Below, piece by piece: positions 40,811-47,995 of a stretch of DNA of 64,000 bases (positions are counted from its first letter, which is position 1; each line of letters opens with the position of its first letter). The stretch is from Actinophytocola sp036555685 (GTDB lineage: Bacteria; Actinomycetota; Actinomycetes; Mycobacteriales; Pseudonocardiaceae): assembly GCF_036555685.1 (NCBI RefSeq), contig NZ_DATBKY010000047.1, positions 1 through 64,000 on the forward strand, written 5' to 3'. The position numbers and the translations under genes were made by a program. The notes under the pieces are model-generated. The model was not told the origin of the DNA. It did no database searches and saw only the letters and a program-made list of their open reading frames with translations.

Positions 40811-41718
40811 CCCGTACCCGCCCCCGGCGGCTCGAGCCGGGTGACATGGTCGCGATCGTCGCGCCATCCGGCCCGCCCCCGCCCGAGCTCGTCGACTCCA
40901 GCGTCGCCGTGCTGCAGGACTGGGGGCTGCGGGTGCGGGTCGGCAAGCACGTCCTCGACCGCCACCCCGACCTGCCCTACCTCGCCGGCCAGGACGCGCA
41001 CCGCGCCGCGGACCTGCAGGACGCGTGGTGCGACCCGGACATCGCAGCGGTGATCAGCGCGCGCGGCGGGTACGGCGCCATGCGCATGGCCGACCTGCTC
41101 GACTGGGACGCGATGGCGCAGGCGGGCCCGAAGGTGTTCACCGGCTCCAGCGACATCACCGCGCTGCACGCCGCGATCGGCGAGCGGCTCGACGTCGTCA
41201 CGGTGTTCTCCGCCATCACCGCCGGCCCGTCGTTCGACCAGACCGCCCAGAAGTACCTGCGCGCAACGCTCTTCGAGCCGGAGTCGATGCTCGAGCTCAC
41301 CGGCCCGGCCGTCGCCACGATGAACCACGGCTCGGCGACCGGCCTGCTCGTCGGCGGCAACCTCAGCCTGCTCTCCTCGTGCGTCGGCGCGGCCGGGCCC
41401 GCGCCGGACGGCTCGATCGTGCTGCTCGAGGACGTCAACGAGGAGCCCTACCAGCTCGACCGGATGCTCACCCAGTTGCTGCGCGCCGGCTGGTTCACCG
41501 GCGTCGCCGGCATCGCGCTCGGCTCGTGGTCCGGGTGCGGCGAACCGTCCGATGTGTACGCCGTGATGGCGGATCTCCTGGGCGGGCTGGGCATCCCGAT
41601 GGTGTGGGAGCTCGGGTTCGGTCACGTCCCCGCACAGCTCACGATCCCGCTCGGCGTCGAGGCAACGCTCGACGCGGACGCCGGCACGCTGACCCTCGCC
41701 GAGCCGGCGCTGCGTTAG
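40807..41718 (+). CDS. LD-carboxypeptidase (S66 family)
   Basis: The 303-residue enzyme cleaves the D-Ala from tetrapeptides of recycled or mature peptidoglycan. It shows VAIVAPSGPPPPELV, ISARGGYGAMRMADLLDWD (core RGGYGAMR), FTGSSDITALHAAI with the probable catalytic Ser, LLEDVNEEPYQLDRMLTQLL with the Glu, and GFGHVPAQLTIPLG with the His. No signal peptide is present, so it acts in the cytoplasm on imported muropeptides. It is coupled to the S9 peptidase. Its TAG is shared with the convergent metallohydrolase stop (TTAG 41715-41718). Confidence 0.92.
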   Translation: MTRTRPRRLEPGDMVAIVAPSGPPPPELVDSSVAVLQDWGLRVRVGKHVLDRHPDLPYLAGQDAHRAADLQDAWCDPDIAAVISARGGYGAMRMADLLDWDAMAQAGPKVFTGSSDITALHAAIGERLDVVTVFSAITAGPSFDQTAQKYLRATLFEPESMLELTGPAVATMNHGSATGLLVGGNLSLLSSCVGAAGPAPDGSIVLLEDVNEEPYQLDRMLTQLLRAGWFTGVAGIALGSWSGCGEPSDVYAVMADLLGGLGIPMVWELGFGHVPAQLTIPLGVEATLDADAGTLTLAEPALR

Positions 41719-42431
41719 ACGAGCGCGCGCGGGCGATGGGCCGCCACCGCGGCTCGCATCGCGTCGCCGGCACCCGCGACGACCGGTTCGCCGTGACCGA
41801 AGCACGCGATCTCCACGGCCAGCTCGGCGAGCCGCCGGAAGCTCGCGAGCTGCTGGTCCTCGTCCTGGTTGAACACGCCCAGCATGACCTCCCCCGCGGG
41901 CGTCGTGCCGATCGTGTCGCCGGTGAACAGCACCCGGTGCGCGGGCAGGTACACCGCCACGCTGCCCGGCGTGTGGCCCGGGATTCCGAGGATCCGCGCG
42001 CCGCCGCCGAAGTCCAGCTCGTCACCGTCGTGGAGCTCGATGTCCACCGGACACGGCGGCGTCGGCGGCAGGCCCAGCGCGCTGATCGTCTCCCAGAGGT
42101 GCGCGTCGAACTCGGTGAGCACCGGATCCGGCCGCACCGCGGTGCCGCGGACGAACGCGGCGTCGGCCTCGTGCACGTGGACCGGCGCGCGGTGCCAGTC
42201 GCGCACCTCGGCCGCCGAGCCGGCATGGTCCTCGTGCCCGTGCGTGATCACGATCCGGCGGATGGCCGACGTCCCGAGCCCCAGGCTCGCGACCGCCTCG
42301 GCGATCTCCGGGCCGGAGCCCGCGACGCCGGTGTCGACCAACGTCAGCTCGTCACCGTCCCGCCACAGGTACAGCTGGCCGAACTCCACGCGCACCAGGT
42401 ACAGCGACGGCCGCAGCTCGATGATCTCCAT
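41715..42431 (-). CDS. Metallo-beta-lactamase-fold hydrolase
   Basis: The 238-residue enzyme has ITHGHEDHAGS (His-x-His-x-Asp-His), LGIPGHTPGSVAVY (third metal His), FTGDTIG (bridging Asp) and CFGHGEPVV (last His), so the dinuclear zinc site is complete. It resembles the hydrolases of thioesters and lactones in the glyoxalase II/YqjP group, not secreted beta-lactamases; there is no signal peptide. ATG 42431 is the start. It is divergent from the exported PLP enzyme at 42500. The substrate is unknown. Confidence 0.9.
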   Translation of the reverse strand: MEIIELRPSLYLVRVEFGQLYLWRDGDELTLVDTGVAGSGPEIAEAVASLGLGTSAIRRIVITHGHEDHAGSAAEVRDWHRAPVHVHEADAAFVRGTAVRPDPVLTEFDAHLWETISALGLPPTPPCPVDIELHDGDELDFGGGARILGIPGHTPGSVAVYLPAHRVLFTGDTIGTTPAGEVMLGVFNQDEDQQLASFRRLAELAVEIACFGHGEPVVAGAGDAMRAAVAAHRPRALV

Positions 42432-42487
42432 GCGCCCCACGCTAGGCACGCCCGCACGGGCCGGCCCGCTTTTTCGCTGTGGGCGCA

Positions 42488-42493
42488 TACGAT
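42488..42493 (+). promoter_or_regulatory. Candidate -10 for leaderless PLP-enzyme gene
   Basis: TACGAT ends six bases before ATG 42500. A T-rich stretch near 42470 may be part of a weak -35. No ribosome site is present. Confidence 0.45.
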
Positions 42494-42499
42494 CTCGGG

Positions 42500-43759
42500 A
42501 TGGACGTGATGCGCCGCCGCAGCCTGCTCACCGCCGGACTCGTCACCGGCGCCGCGCTGGCCGGCTGCACCGCCGCCGAGCCCGTTCGCACCGCTGCCCC
42601 ACTCGACCCGGCCGACTGGGACTCCGTGCGTGCCCAGTTCCCGCTCGACCCGGCCTTGGTCCACCTCGCCGCATTCGTGCTCGCCGCGCACCCCAAGCCC
42701 GTCCGCGACGCGATCGACCGGCACCGCGCCGGGCTCGACCGCGACACCGAGCACTACGTCCAGCAGCACGGCGACGGCGAGGACCTGGTCCGCAAGGCGG
42801 CTGCCCACTACCTCGACACCGACCCGGGCAGCATCGCGCTCACCGACAGCACCACGATGGGACTCGGGATCCTCTACTCGGGGCTGAAGCTCCGCCGTGG
42901 CCAGGAGATCCTGACGACCGAGCACGACTTCTACGCCACCACCGAGGCGGTGCGCCTGGCCGCCGAGCGATCCGGGGCCACCGTGCGCCGCATCGCGCTC
43001 TACGACGAGCCGTCCGCCGCCGGCGAGGCAGAGATCGTCGATCGCATCCGCGCCGCCATCCGGCCGCGGACCAGGGTCGTGGCGGTCACGTGGGTGCACT
43101 CGGGCACGGGCGTACGGCTGCCGATCCCGGCGATCGGCGAGGTGGTCGCCGAGGCCAACGCGGGGCGCGCGGCCGCCGACCGCGCGCTGCTGTGCGTGGA
43201 CGGGGTGCACGGCTTCGGCGCGGTGGACACCGACATCGGCGACCTGCGCTGCGACTTCCTCGCCAGCGGCACGCACAAGTGGCTGTTCGGCCCGCGCGGC
43301 ACCGGGCTGCTCTGGGGCCGCGACTGGGCCGCGCTCGCCGCGCTGATCCCGACGTTCTCCGGCGCAGACGACCCGGGGTCGGCGTTCACCCCCGGCGGCT
43401 ACCACTCCTTCGAGCACCGCTGGGCCGTGCGCGAGGCGTTCGAGTTCCACGAGCGGATCGGCCGCGACCGGATCGCCGCCCGCATCACCGAGCAGGCCAC
43501 CCAGCTCAAGGAGGGCCTCGCGAAGATCGACGGTGTCCGGCTGATCACGCCGGTCTCCCCCGACCTGTCCGCGGGCATCGTCTGTTGTGAACTGTCCACT
43601 ATGGATGCCGTCGCGGCGACCGTGCGGTTGCGCGGCGAGCACAAGATCTCCGCGAGCGTGACGCCCTACGCCCAGCGGTACCTGCGCTTCGGCCCGAGCA
43701 TCGTGACCACCCCGGAACAGATCGGCAGGACGATCAAAGCGGTCGCGGCGATCGTCTAG
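42500..43759 (+). CDS. Tat-exported lipoprotein, class V aminotransferase fold
   Basis: The 419-residue protein starts MDVMRRRSLLTAGLVTGAAL followed by AGC, a twin-arginine-like signal ending in a lipobox, so it should cross the membrane folded and be lipidated at Cys28. The rest is a class V PLP aminotransferase/cysteine desulfurase-like enzyme (isopenicillin-N-epimerase group): VTWVHSGTGVRLPI, LLCVDGVHGFGAVD (PLP Asp) and SGTHKWLFGPRGTGLLW with Schiff-base Lys260. An extracytoplasmic PLP enzyme is uncommon, and Tat export would let the cofactor be loaded first. The substrate is unknown, possibly a D- or L-amino-acid derivative. Confidence 0.85.
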   Translation: MDVMRRRSLLTAGLVTGAALAGCTAAEPVRTAAPLDPADWDSVRAQFPLDPALVHLAAFVLAAHPKPVRDAIDRHRAGLDRDTEHYVQQHGDGEDLVRKAAAHYLDTDPGSIALTDSTTMGLGILYSGLKLRRGQEILTTEHDFYATTEAVRLAAERSGATVRRIALYDEPSAAGEAEIVDRIRAAIRPRTRVVAVTWVHSGTGVRLPIPAIGEVVAEANAGRAAADRALLCVDGVHGFGAVDTDIGDLRCDFLASGTHKWLFGPRGTGLLWGRDWAALAALIPTFSGADDPGSAFTPGGYHSFEHRWAVREAFEFHERIGRDRIAARITEQATQLKEGLAKIDGVRLITPVSPDLSAGIVCCELSTMDAVAATVRLRGEHKISASVTPYAQRYLRFGPSIVTTPEQIGRTIKAVAAIV

Positions 43760-43832
43760 CGCGCCGCACCTCGCTGCCCGGTAAACCACGGCGACGCCGA
43801 TCGGGCCACGACCCGGGCGAGCAGCGGGTGGC

Positions 43833-44900
43833 TCACGGCCACAGCAGCTCCCGCTCGAGGTCCGGCGCCGCGAACTCCAGCAGCCGCAACGCCTCCGCCT
43901 CGACGTCGTCCCGGTCGGCGGCCGGCAGGCGCTCGAACAGCTCCACCGAGATCGTCAGCCGCGTGCGCGCCCACCGCAGCCGCCACGCGCCGCGCACGGT
44001 GCCGTCGACCAGGACCGTCGGCCAGGTCGCCGAGCCCTCGCAGATCCGCTTGCGGTACTCGTCCGGCAGCACCCGGGTGCGGTCGACGTAGGCGAGGATC
44101 AGGTTGTCGAACTCCGGCAGGAACCGGACCGGCGCTGGCGTGTCCGGGTCGGGATACGTCATGTCGGGCAGGTCCAGCAGGTCGCCGTCGAGCCGCACCA
44201 GGTCCGGCAGTTCCGCCACCACCTCGCCGAGCCCCGGCACGCCCGACCACGCCTGCACGTCCCGCACCGTCGCCGGGCCGAACCCCGCCAGGTACCGGCG
44301 CACCAGCTGCGTCGGGTCCGGCGCGGCGAGCGGCCGGCCCAGCCACTCGGCCGCCAGGGCGAACGGCGTCGCCCCACCCCGGCGCCACGTCCCGTTCGGC
44401 GGCGGGTGCACCACCGGGACGAGACACTGCACCGACCACGCGAGCGCGTCCGGCGGTACGCCCGGCCAGCGCGGCGCCAGCAGGTCGCGCAGCTGCGGGC
44501 GGGTCAGCGTCCGGCCGGCCAGCAGCGCCTCCCCCGCGGCCGCCAGCTCGGCCAGGTCCACGCCCTCGGTCACCCGCCCGAACGCGGCCTGCCGCCCCCG
44601 CGCGAGCGTCGCCGCCACGAGCGGGCGCAGCCACAGGTAGTCAGCGGCCGCCAGCAGGTGCTGGGTCCCGCGCAGCGTCGACGACCGCACGACCGACCGG
44701 TCCTCCAGCAGCCCCGTCAGGTCGCCGAGCGCGAACCCGTCGAGCCGCGACCACAGGCCGAGGTAGGGCGCGTTGGACTCCTGCGCCTGCACGGCCACCA
44801 GCCGCCCGAAGGCGTCCAGGGTGGACACGCCGGACCGGCGGAGCAGCAGCTGCCGGTCCAGCGTCGTCCGGTTGAGGCGGCGAAGCTCAGCGGTGCGCAC
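43833..44900 (-). CDS. AlkZ-like HTH_42 DNA glycosylase, cassette B
   Basis: The 355-residue HTH_42 protein is paralogous to 36284-37411. LVAVQAQESNAPYLGLW carries Gln38-Ala39-Gln40 at the same residue numbers as the other copy, the AlkZ-type Gln-Phi-Gln motif. LRGTQHLLAAADYLWLRPL and VRFLPEFDNLILAYVDRTRV (core LPEFDNLI) are also shared. GTG 44900 overlaps the hydrolase stop by 14 bases, so the two are translated together. AlkZ excises N7-alkyl-guanine and unhooks crosslinks; that activity here is inferred from the motif. Confidence 0.8.
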   Translation of the reverse strand: MRTAELRRLNRTTLDRQLLLRRSGVSTLDAFGRLVAVQAQESNAPYLGLWSRLDGFALGDLTGLLEDRSVVRSSTLRGTQHLLAAADYLWLRPLVAATLARGRQAAFGRVTEGVDLAELAAAGEALLAGRTLTRPQLRDLLAPRWPGVPPDALAWSVQCLVPVVHPPPNGTWRRGGATPFALAAEWLGRPLAAPDPTQLVRRYLAGFGPATVRDVQAWSGVPGLGEVVAELPDLVRLDGDLLDLPDMTYPDPDTPAPVRFLPEFDNLILAYVDRTRVLPDEYRKRICEGSATWPTVLVDGTVRGAWRLRWARTRLTISVELFERLPAADRDDVEAEALRLLEFAAPDLERELLWP

Positions 44901-46023
44901 GGAAGAAGCCTCGCAGGTCTCCGGCGAGCAGGTCCGGCGCCTCCATGGCCGGGAAGTGCCCGCCCCGATCGTGCTCGGTCCAGCTCGTGACCGCGCCGTC
45001 CGGGTCGAGCATCGAGCGGACCGAGTGGTCGGCGGCGAACACGGACACGCCGAGCGGCACGCCGCCCGCGTTCAACGGCGCGGCCCCGGTCTCGCCGACG
45101 AACGCCTTGAACGCCTGCATGCCCTCGTAGCCGAACTGCGCCGACGACGCGCCCGAGCCGGTGAACCAGTACACGCTGACGTTGGTCAGCAGCCGGTCGA
45201 CGTCCACCGCGTCCTGTGGCAGCGGTTTGGCCGGGTCCGTCCACGCCGCGAACTTCTCCGCGATCCACGCCAGCTGCCCGGCCGGCGAGTCGTTGAGCGC
45301 GAACGCCAGCGTGGACGGCCGGGTCGCCTGCAGGTGCAGGTAGCCGAGCCCCTCCTCCTGGAACGTGTTGAACCGCTCCGCCCGCGCCTTGTCCACATCG
45401 GACAGGCCGCCGGTCGGCAGCGGCGGACCGAACGGGACCGGCCCGGGCCCGGTGATGTGCGCAGCCACGACCCGGCCCGGCGCGACCATCGGCAGCATGC
45501 CGGTCACGCCGGCTCCGATGTCACCGCCGTGCGCCCCGAACCGCTCGTACCCGAGCTCGCCCATCACCGCGGCGAACGCGCTCGCGACACGGAACAGGTT
45601 GCCCCAGCCCGGCTCGCGCATCGGTGTGGAGAAGCCGAACCCGGGCAGCGACGGGAACACGAGGTGGAACTCGTCGGTCAGCAGCGGCACGAGGTCGAGC
45701 AGCTCGACGAACGAGCTCGGCCAGCCGTGGGTGACGAGCAGCGGCAGCGCGTCCGGGTTCGCCGAGCGCACGTGCACGAAGTGCAGGCGCTGACCGTCCA
45801 CTGTAGTCGTGTACTGCGGGAACGTGTTGAGCCAGGCCTCCTGGGAGCGCCAGTCGTGGCCGGTGCGCCAGTAGCCGGCGAGGTCGCGGAGGTAGCCGAC
45901 CGGCACGCCGCGTTCCCAGCCGACGCCGGACATGTCGGTCGGCCACCGGGTGGCGGCGAGGCGGGCGTCGAGGTCGTCGAGGTCGGCCTGCGGGATGTCG
46001 ATGCGGAAGTTCTCGATGTCCAT
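44887..46023 (-). CDS. Epoxide hydrolase (EHN alpha/beta-hydrolase), cassette B
   Basis: The 378-residue enzyme is paralogous to the hydrolase at 35124. It has an EHN segment (FRIDIPQADLDDLDARLAAT), THGWPSSFVELLD (oxyanion loop), FPSLPGFGFSTPM, GAHGGDIGAGV with the nucleophile Asp, and HDRGGHFPAMEAPDL with the catalytic His. The lid region (ATRPSTLAFALNDSPAGQLA) is also conserved between copies. Its ATG 46023 is leaderless-looking (TAACCT six bases before it) and lies beside two inverted repeats. It should hydrolyse an epoxide; sequence differences around the active site suggest that the two copies may prefer different substrates. Confidence 0.88.
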   Translation of the reverse strand: MDIENFRIDIPQADLDDLDARLAATRWPTDMSGVGWERGVPVGYLRDLAGYWRTGHDWRSQEAWLNTFPQYTTTVDGQRLHFVHVRSANPDALPLLVTHGWPSSFVELLDLVPLLTDEFHLVFPSLPGFGFSTPMREPGWGNLFRVASAFAAVMGELGYERFGAHGGDIGAGVTGMLPMVAPGRVVAAHITGPGPVPFGPPLPTGGLSDVDKARAERFNTFQEEGLGYLHLQATRPSTLAFALNDSPAGQLAWIAEKFAAWTDPAKPLPQDAVDVDRLLTNVSVYWFTGSGASSAQFGYEGMQAFKAFVGETGAAPLNAGGVPLGVSVFAADHSVRSMLDPDGAVTSWTEHDRGGHFPAMEAPDLLAGDLRGFFRAHR

Positions 46024-46029
46024 GTGCCG

Positions 46030-46035
46030 AGGTTA
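46030..46035 (-). promoter_or_regulatory. Candidate -10 for leaderless epoxide hydrolase B
   Basis: TAACCT (46035-46030, minus strand) is six bases before ATG 46023. The inverted repeat at 46042-46066 covers its spacer and -35 region. Confidence 0.45.
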
Positions 46036-46041
46036 GGAGCT

Positions 46042-46066
46042 ATCGCGGAAGGGTTCGTTCCGCGAT
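46042..46066. promoter_or_regulatory. Inverted repeat over the hydrolase B promoter
   Basis: ATCGCGGAA (46042-46050) and TTCCGCGAT (46058-46066) are perfect nine-base arms around a seven-base centre. It lies just upstream of the -10 of the hydrolase gene and has no counterpart in cassette A. It may be the site of a second regulator or a second binding site of the WYL protein. Confidence 0.55.
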
Positions 46067-46087
46067 TGGTGGCAGAATGTCACCCAT
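46065..46087. promoter_or_regulatory. ATTGGTG-type operator of cassette B
   Basis: ATTGGTG (46065-46071) and CACCCAT (46081-46087) form a seven-base inverted repeat with one mismatch and a nine-base centre. It resembles the cassette A operator (ATTGGTG ... CACCAAT, centre of 11). It overlaps the start region of the WYL gene, so it would repress the regulator directly. Confidence 0.5.
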
Positions 46088-47045
46088 GTTGGACACCTCG
46101 GCGCGGCTTCTGCGCCTGCTCTCGCTGCTGCAGGCGCGGCGCGACTGGACCGGCCCGGCGCTGGCAGAGCGGCTCAGCGTCTCCACCCGGACCGTGCGCA
46201 ACGACGTCGAGCGGCTGCGCAACCTCGGCTACCCCGTGCACGCCACCCCGGGCGTGGCCGGCGGGTACCGGCTCGGCGCCGGCGCGCAGCTGCCGCCGCT
46301 GCTGCTCGACGACGAGGAGGCCGTCGCCGTCGCGGTCGGGCTGCGCACCGCTGCCGGCGGCACGGTCACCGGCATCGAGGAGACCTCGGTTCGCGCGCTC
46401 ACCAAGCTCGAGCAGGTCCTGCCCGCGCGGCTGCGGCACCGGGTCAACGCCCTGCACACCGCGACGGTCCCGGTGCCCGGCGGTGGACCGACCGTCGCCG
46501 CCGAGGTGCTGACCACGCTCGCCGCCGTGTGCCGCGACCACGAGCGGCTGCGCTTCGACTACACCACCCACGACGGCCACGAGATCGTGCGGCACGTGGA
46601 GCCGCACCGGCTCGCGCACGCACGCGGCCGCTGGTACCTCGTCGCCTACGACGTCGACCGGGCCGACTGGCGCACCTTCCGCGTCGACCGGCTGCGCCCG
46701 AAGGTCCCGACGGGCCCGCGGTTCGCGCCGCGCGAGCCGCCCGGAGGCGACCTCGCCGCGTACGTGGCGGCGAAGCTCGGCACCGCGATGTGGCGGTTCC
46801 GGGCCACCGTCCGCGTGTTCGCCCCACCCGACGAGCTCGCGAAGCGGCTGCCGCCGGGCATCGAGCTGCTCGAGACGGCCGCCTCGTCGTGCGTGGTCGC
46901 GGTCGGCTCGGACACGCCGCAGATGCTGGCCGTCTACATCGGACTCCTGGACGCCGACTTCGAGGTGACCGGGCCACCGGAGCTCCTCGAGCAGTTCGGG
47001 ATCCTTGCCGGGCGGTACGCCCGGGCGGCGAGAATCGGGTCATGA
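46086..47045 (+). CDS. WYL-domain regulator of cassette B
   Basis: The 319-residue protein is paralogous to the regulator at 34098. The HTH reads RLLRLLSLLQARRDWTGPAL, then ERLSVSTRTVRNDVERLRNL. Shared blocks include AVAVAVGLRTAAGG, GIEETSVRAL.KLEQVLP and WRTFRVDRL, with GRWYLVAYDVDRADW as the WYL motif. ATG 46086 is preferred over ATG 46077 because it aligns with the paralogue and has CAGAAT seven bases upstream. The next gene overlaps its stop. Probable role: autoregulated control of the divergent hydrolase and glycosylase. Confidence 0.85.
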   Translation: MLDTSARLLRLLSLLQARRDWTGPALAERLSVSTRTVRNDVERLRNLGYPVHATPGVAGGYRLGAGAQLPPLLLDDEEAVAVAVGLRTAAGGTVTGIEETSVRALTKLEQVLPARLRHRVNALHTATVPVPGGGPTVAAEVLTTLAAVCRDHERLRFDYTTHDGHEIVRHVEPHRLAHARGRWYLVAYDVDRADWRTFRVDRLRPKVPTGPRFAPREPPGGDLAAYVAAKLGTAMWRFRATVRVFAPPDELAKRLPPGIELLETAASSCVVAVGSDTPQMLAVYIGLLDADFEVTGPPELLEQFGILAGRYARAARIGS

Positions 47046-47470
47046 CCGAACCGAGCCCGCGCACGCGGATCCTCGCCGAGTGCGCCCGGCAGGGCCGGCC
47101 CGCGGTGGTCGCCGGCTGCGTGCGCCTGCTGTCGGGCGGCGACGCCGACGACGCGTTCATCCGCGTGCTCGCCGGCCGGACCGCGCCGTGGTGGTTCGCG
47201 AACCGCGAGGACGAGGAGCTGCGGTACTGGCCGCGGGTGTGGGGCGCGCGAGGGCTGTTGTGGGCGTGGGAGGACAGCGCGCTGCCGGCGTTGCGCGGCG
47301 CGCTGCGCGATCCGGCGTGGCGGGTCCGCGAGATGGCCGCGAAGGTCGTCGCCCGCAACCTGGTGGGTGACGCCCTCGACGACGTGGCGTCCCTGCGCGA
47401 GGACCCCGTCCGCCGGGTGCGCGTCGCCGCCGGCCGCGCGGTGGCCACCCTCACCGCGAAGGGCGCGTGA
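47042..47470 (+). CDS. HEAT-repeat-like small protein
   Basis: The 142-residue alpha-helical protein shows repeat-like segments (WEDSALPALRGALRDPAWRV, then REMAAKVVARNLVGDALDDV, then REDPVRRVRVAAGRAVATL), in which the pattern D-P-x-x-R-V-R-x-x-A marks HEAT-like repeats. It is coupled to the WYL gene of cassette B (ATGA overlap) and has no counterpart in cassette A. HEAT-like folds also occur in AlkD-type DNA glycosylases, but no catalytic residues can be assigned. Function is unknown. Confidence 0.65.
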   Translation: MTEPSPRTRILAECARQGRPAVVAGCVRLLSGGDADDAFIRVLAGRTAPWWFANREDEELRYWPRVWGARGLLWAWEDSALPALRGALRDPAWRVREMAAKVVARNLVGDALDDVASLREDPVRRVRVAAGRAVATLTAKGA

Positions 47471-47984
47471 GCTCCCAGATCACGTCGATGCCGACCTCGC
47501 CGCCGAACGCGGGCTCCCGCGGCGGCGTGCGCCGGGCGATCTCCGTGAACCCCAGCCGCCGCGGCACGCCGGCGCTCGCCGCGTTCGCCGCGTCGTGCCA
47601 GATCTGCACGCGGGCGACCCAGGGCAGCGCGAACGCCTCCTCGACGAGCAGGCCGGCCGCCGTCGTCGCGTAGCCGTGGCCGGTGTGCGCGGGGTGCAGC
47701 CAGTAGCCGATCTCCAGCGCGTCCGGCACCTCGTTGCGTTCCATCCCGGCGGTGCCGACCGGCGCGCCGGCCACGAAGATCCCGTACGAGTAGACCTCGC
47801 CGGCGGCGCGGTTCTCCGCGCTCCGGACGATGAAGGCGGCCGCGTCCTCGCGGGTGTACTCGTCGTCCGCCCACGACATCCACGGGCGCAGCGACTCCTG
47901 CGCCTCCGCCACCAGCCGGTGCAGCACGTCGACCTCGCCGGAGTCCCACGGACGCAACGTGACGTGCCCGCGCGACAGCGGCAT
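47451..47984 (-). CDS. GNAT acetyltransferase, RimJ/RimL-like
   Basis: The 177-residue acetyltransferase shows LRPWDSGEVDVLHRLVAEAQ at the N-terminus, VGTAGMERNEVPDALEIGYWLHPAHTGHGYATTAAGLLVEEAF (core ALEIGYWLHPAHTGHGYAT, the acetyl-CoA loop) and VQIWHDAANAASAGVPRRLG, typical of enzymes that acetylate protein or amino-acid N-termini. The start is ATG 47984. Its 3' end overlaps the convergent HEAT-like gene by 20 bases. The substrate is unknown. Confidence 0.88.
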   Translation of the reverse strand: MPLSRGHVTLRPWDSGEVDVLHRLVAEAQESLRPWMSWADDEYTREDAAAFIVRSAENRAAGEVYSYGIFVAGAPVGTAGMERNEVPDALEIGYWLHPAHTGHGYATTAAGLLVEEAFALPWVARVQIWHDAANAASAGVPRRLGFTEIARRTPPREPAFGGEVGIDVIWELTRPSR

Positions 47985-47995
47985 CGGACGGCCGT

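Larger units (their letters stand above)
43833..47045. repeat. Paralogous cassette B: AlkZ-like, epoxide hydrolase < > WYL
   Basis: This is the mirror image of cassette A (34098-37411). The hydrolase and glycosylase genes overlap by 14 bases on the minus strand and the WYL regulator diverges on the plus strand. The 6.4 kb between the cassettes holds unrelated genes. The order, coupling and related ATTGGTG-type operators all agree between copies. Confidence 0.8.

Noticed and set aside
40807..41718. LD-carboxypeptidase gene as a microcin-immunity (MccF) type
   Set aside because: The S66 family includes MccF, but no microcin-like genes are nearby, and coupling to an S9 peptidase plus the D-peptide locus fits cell-wall recycling better.
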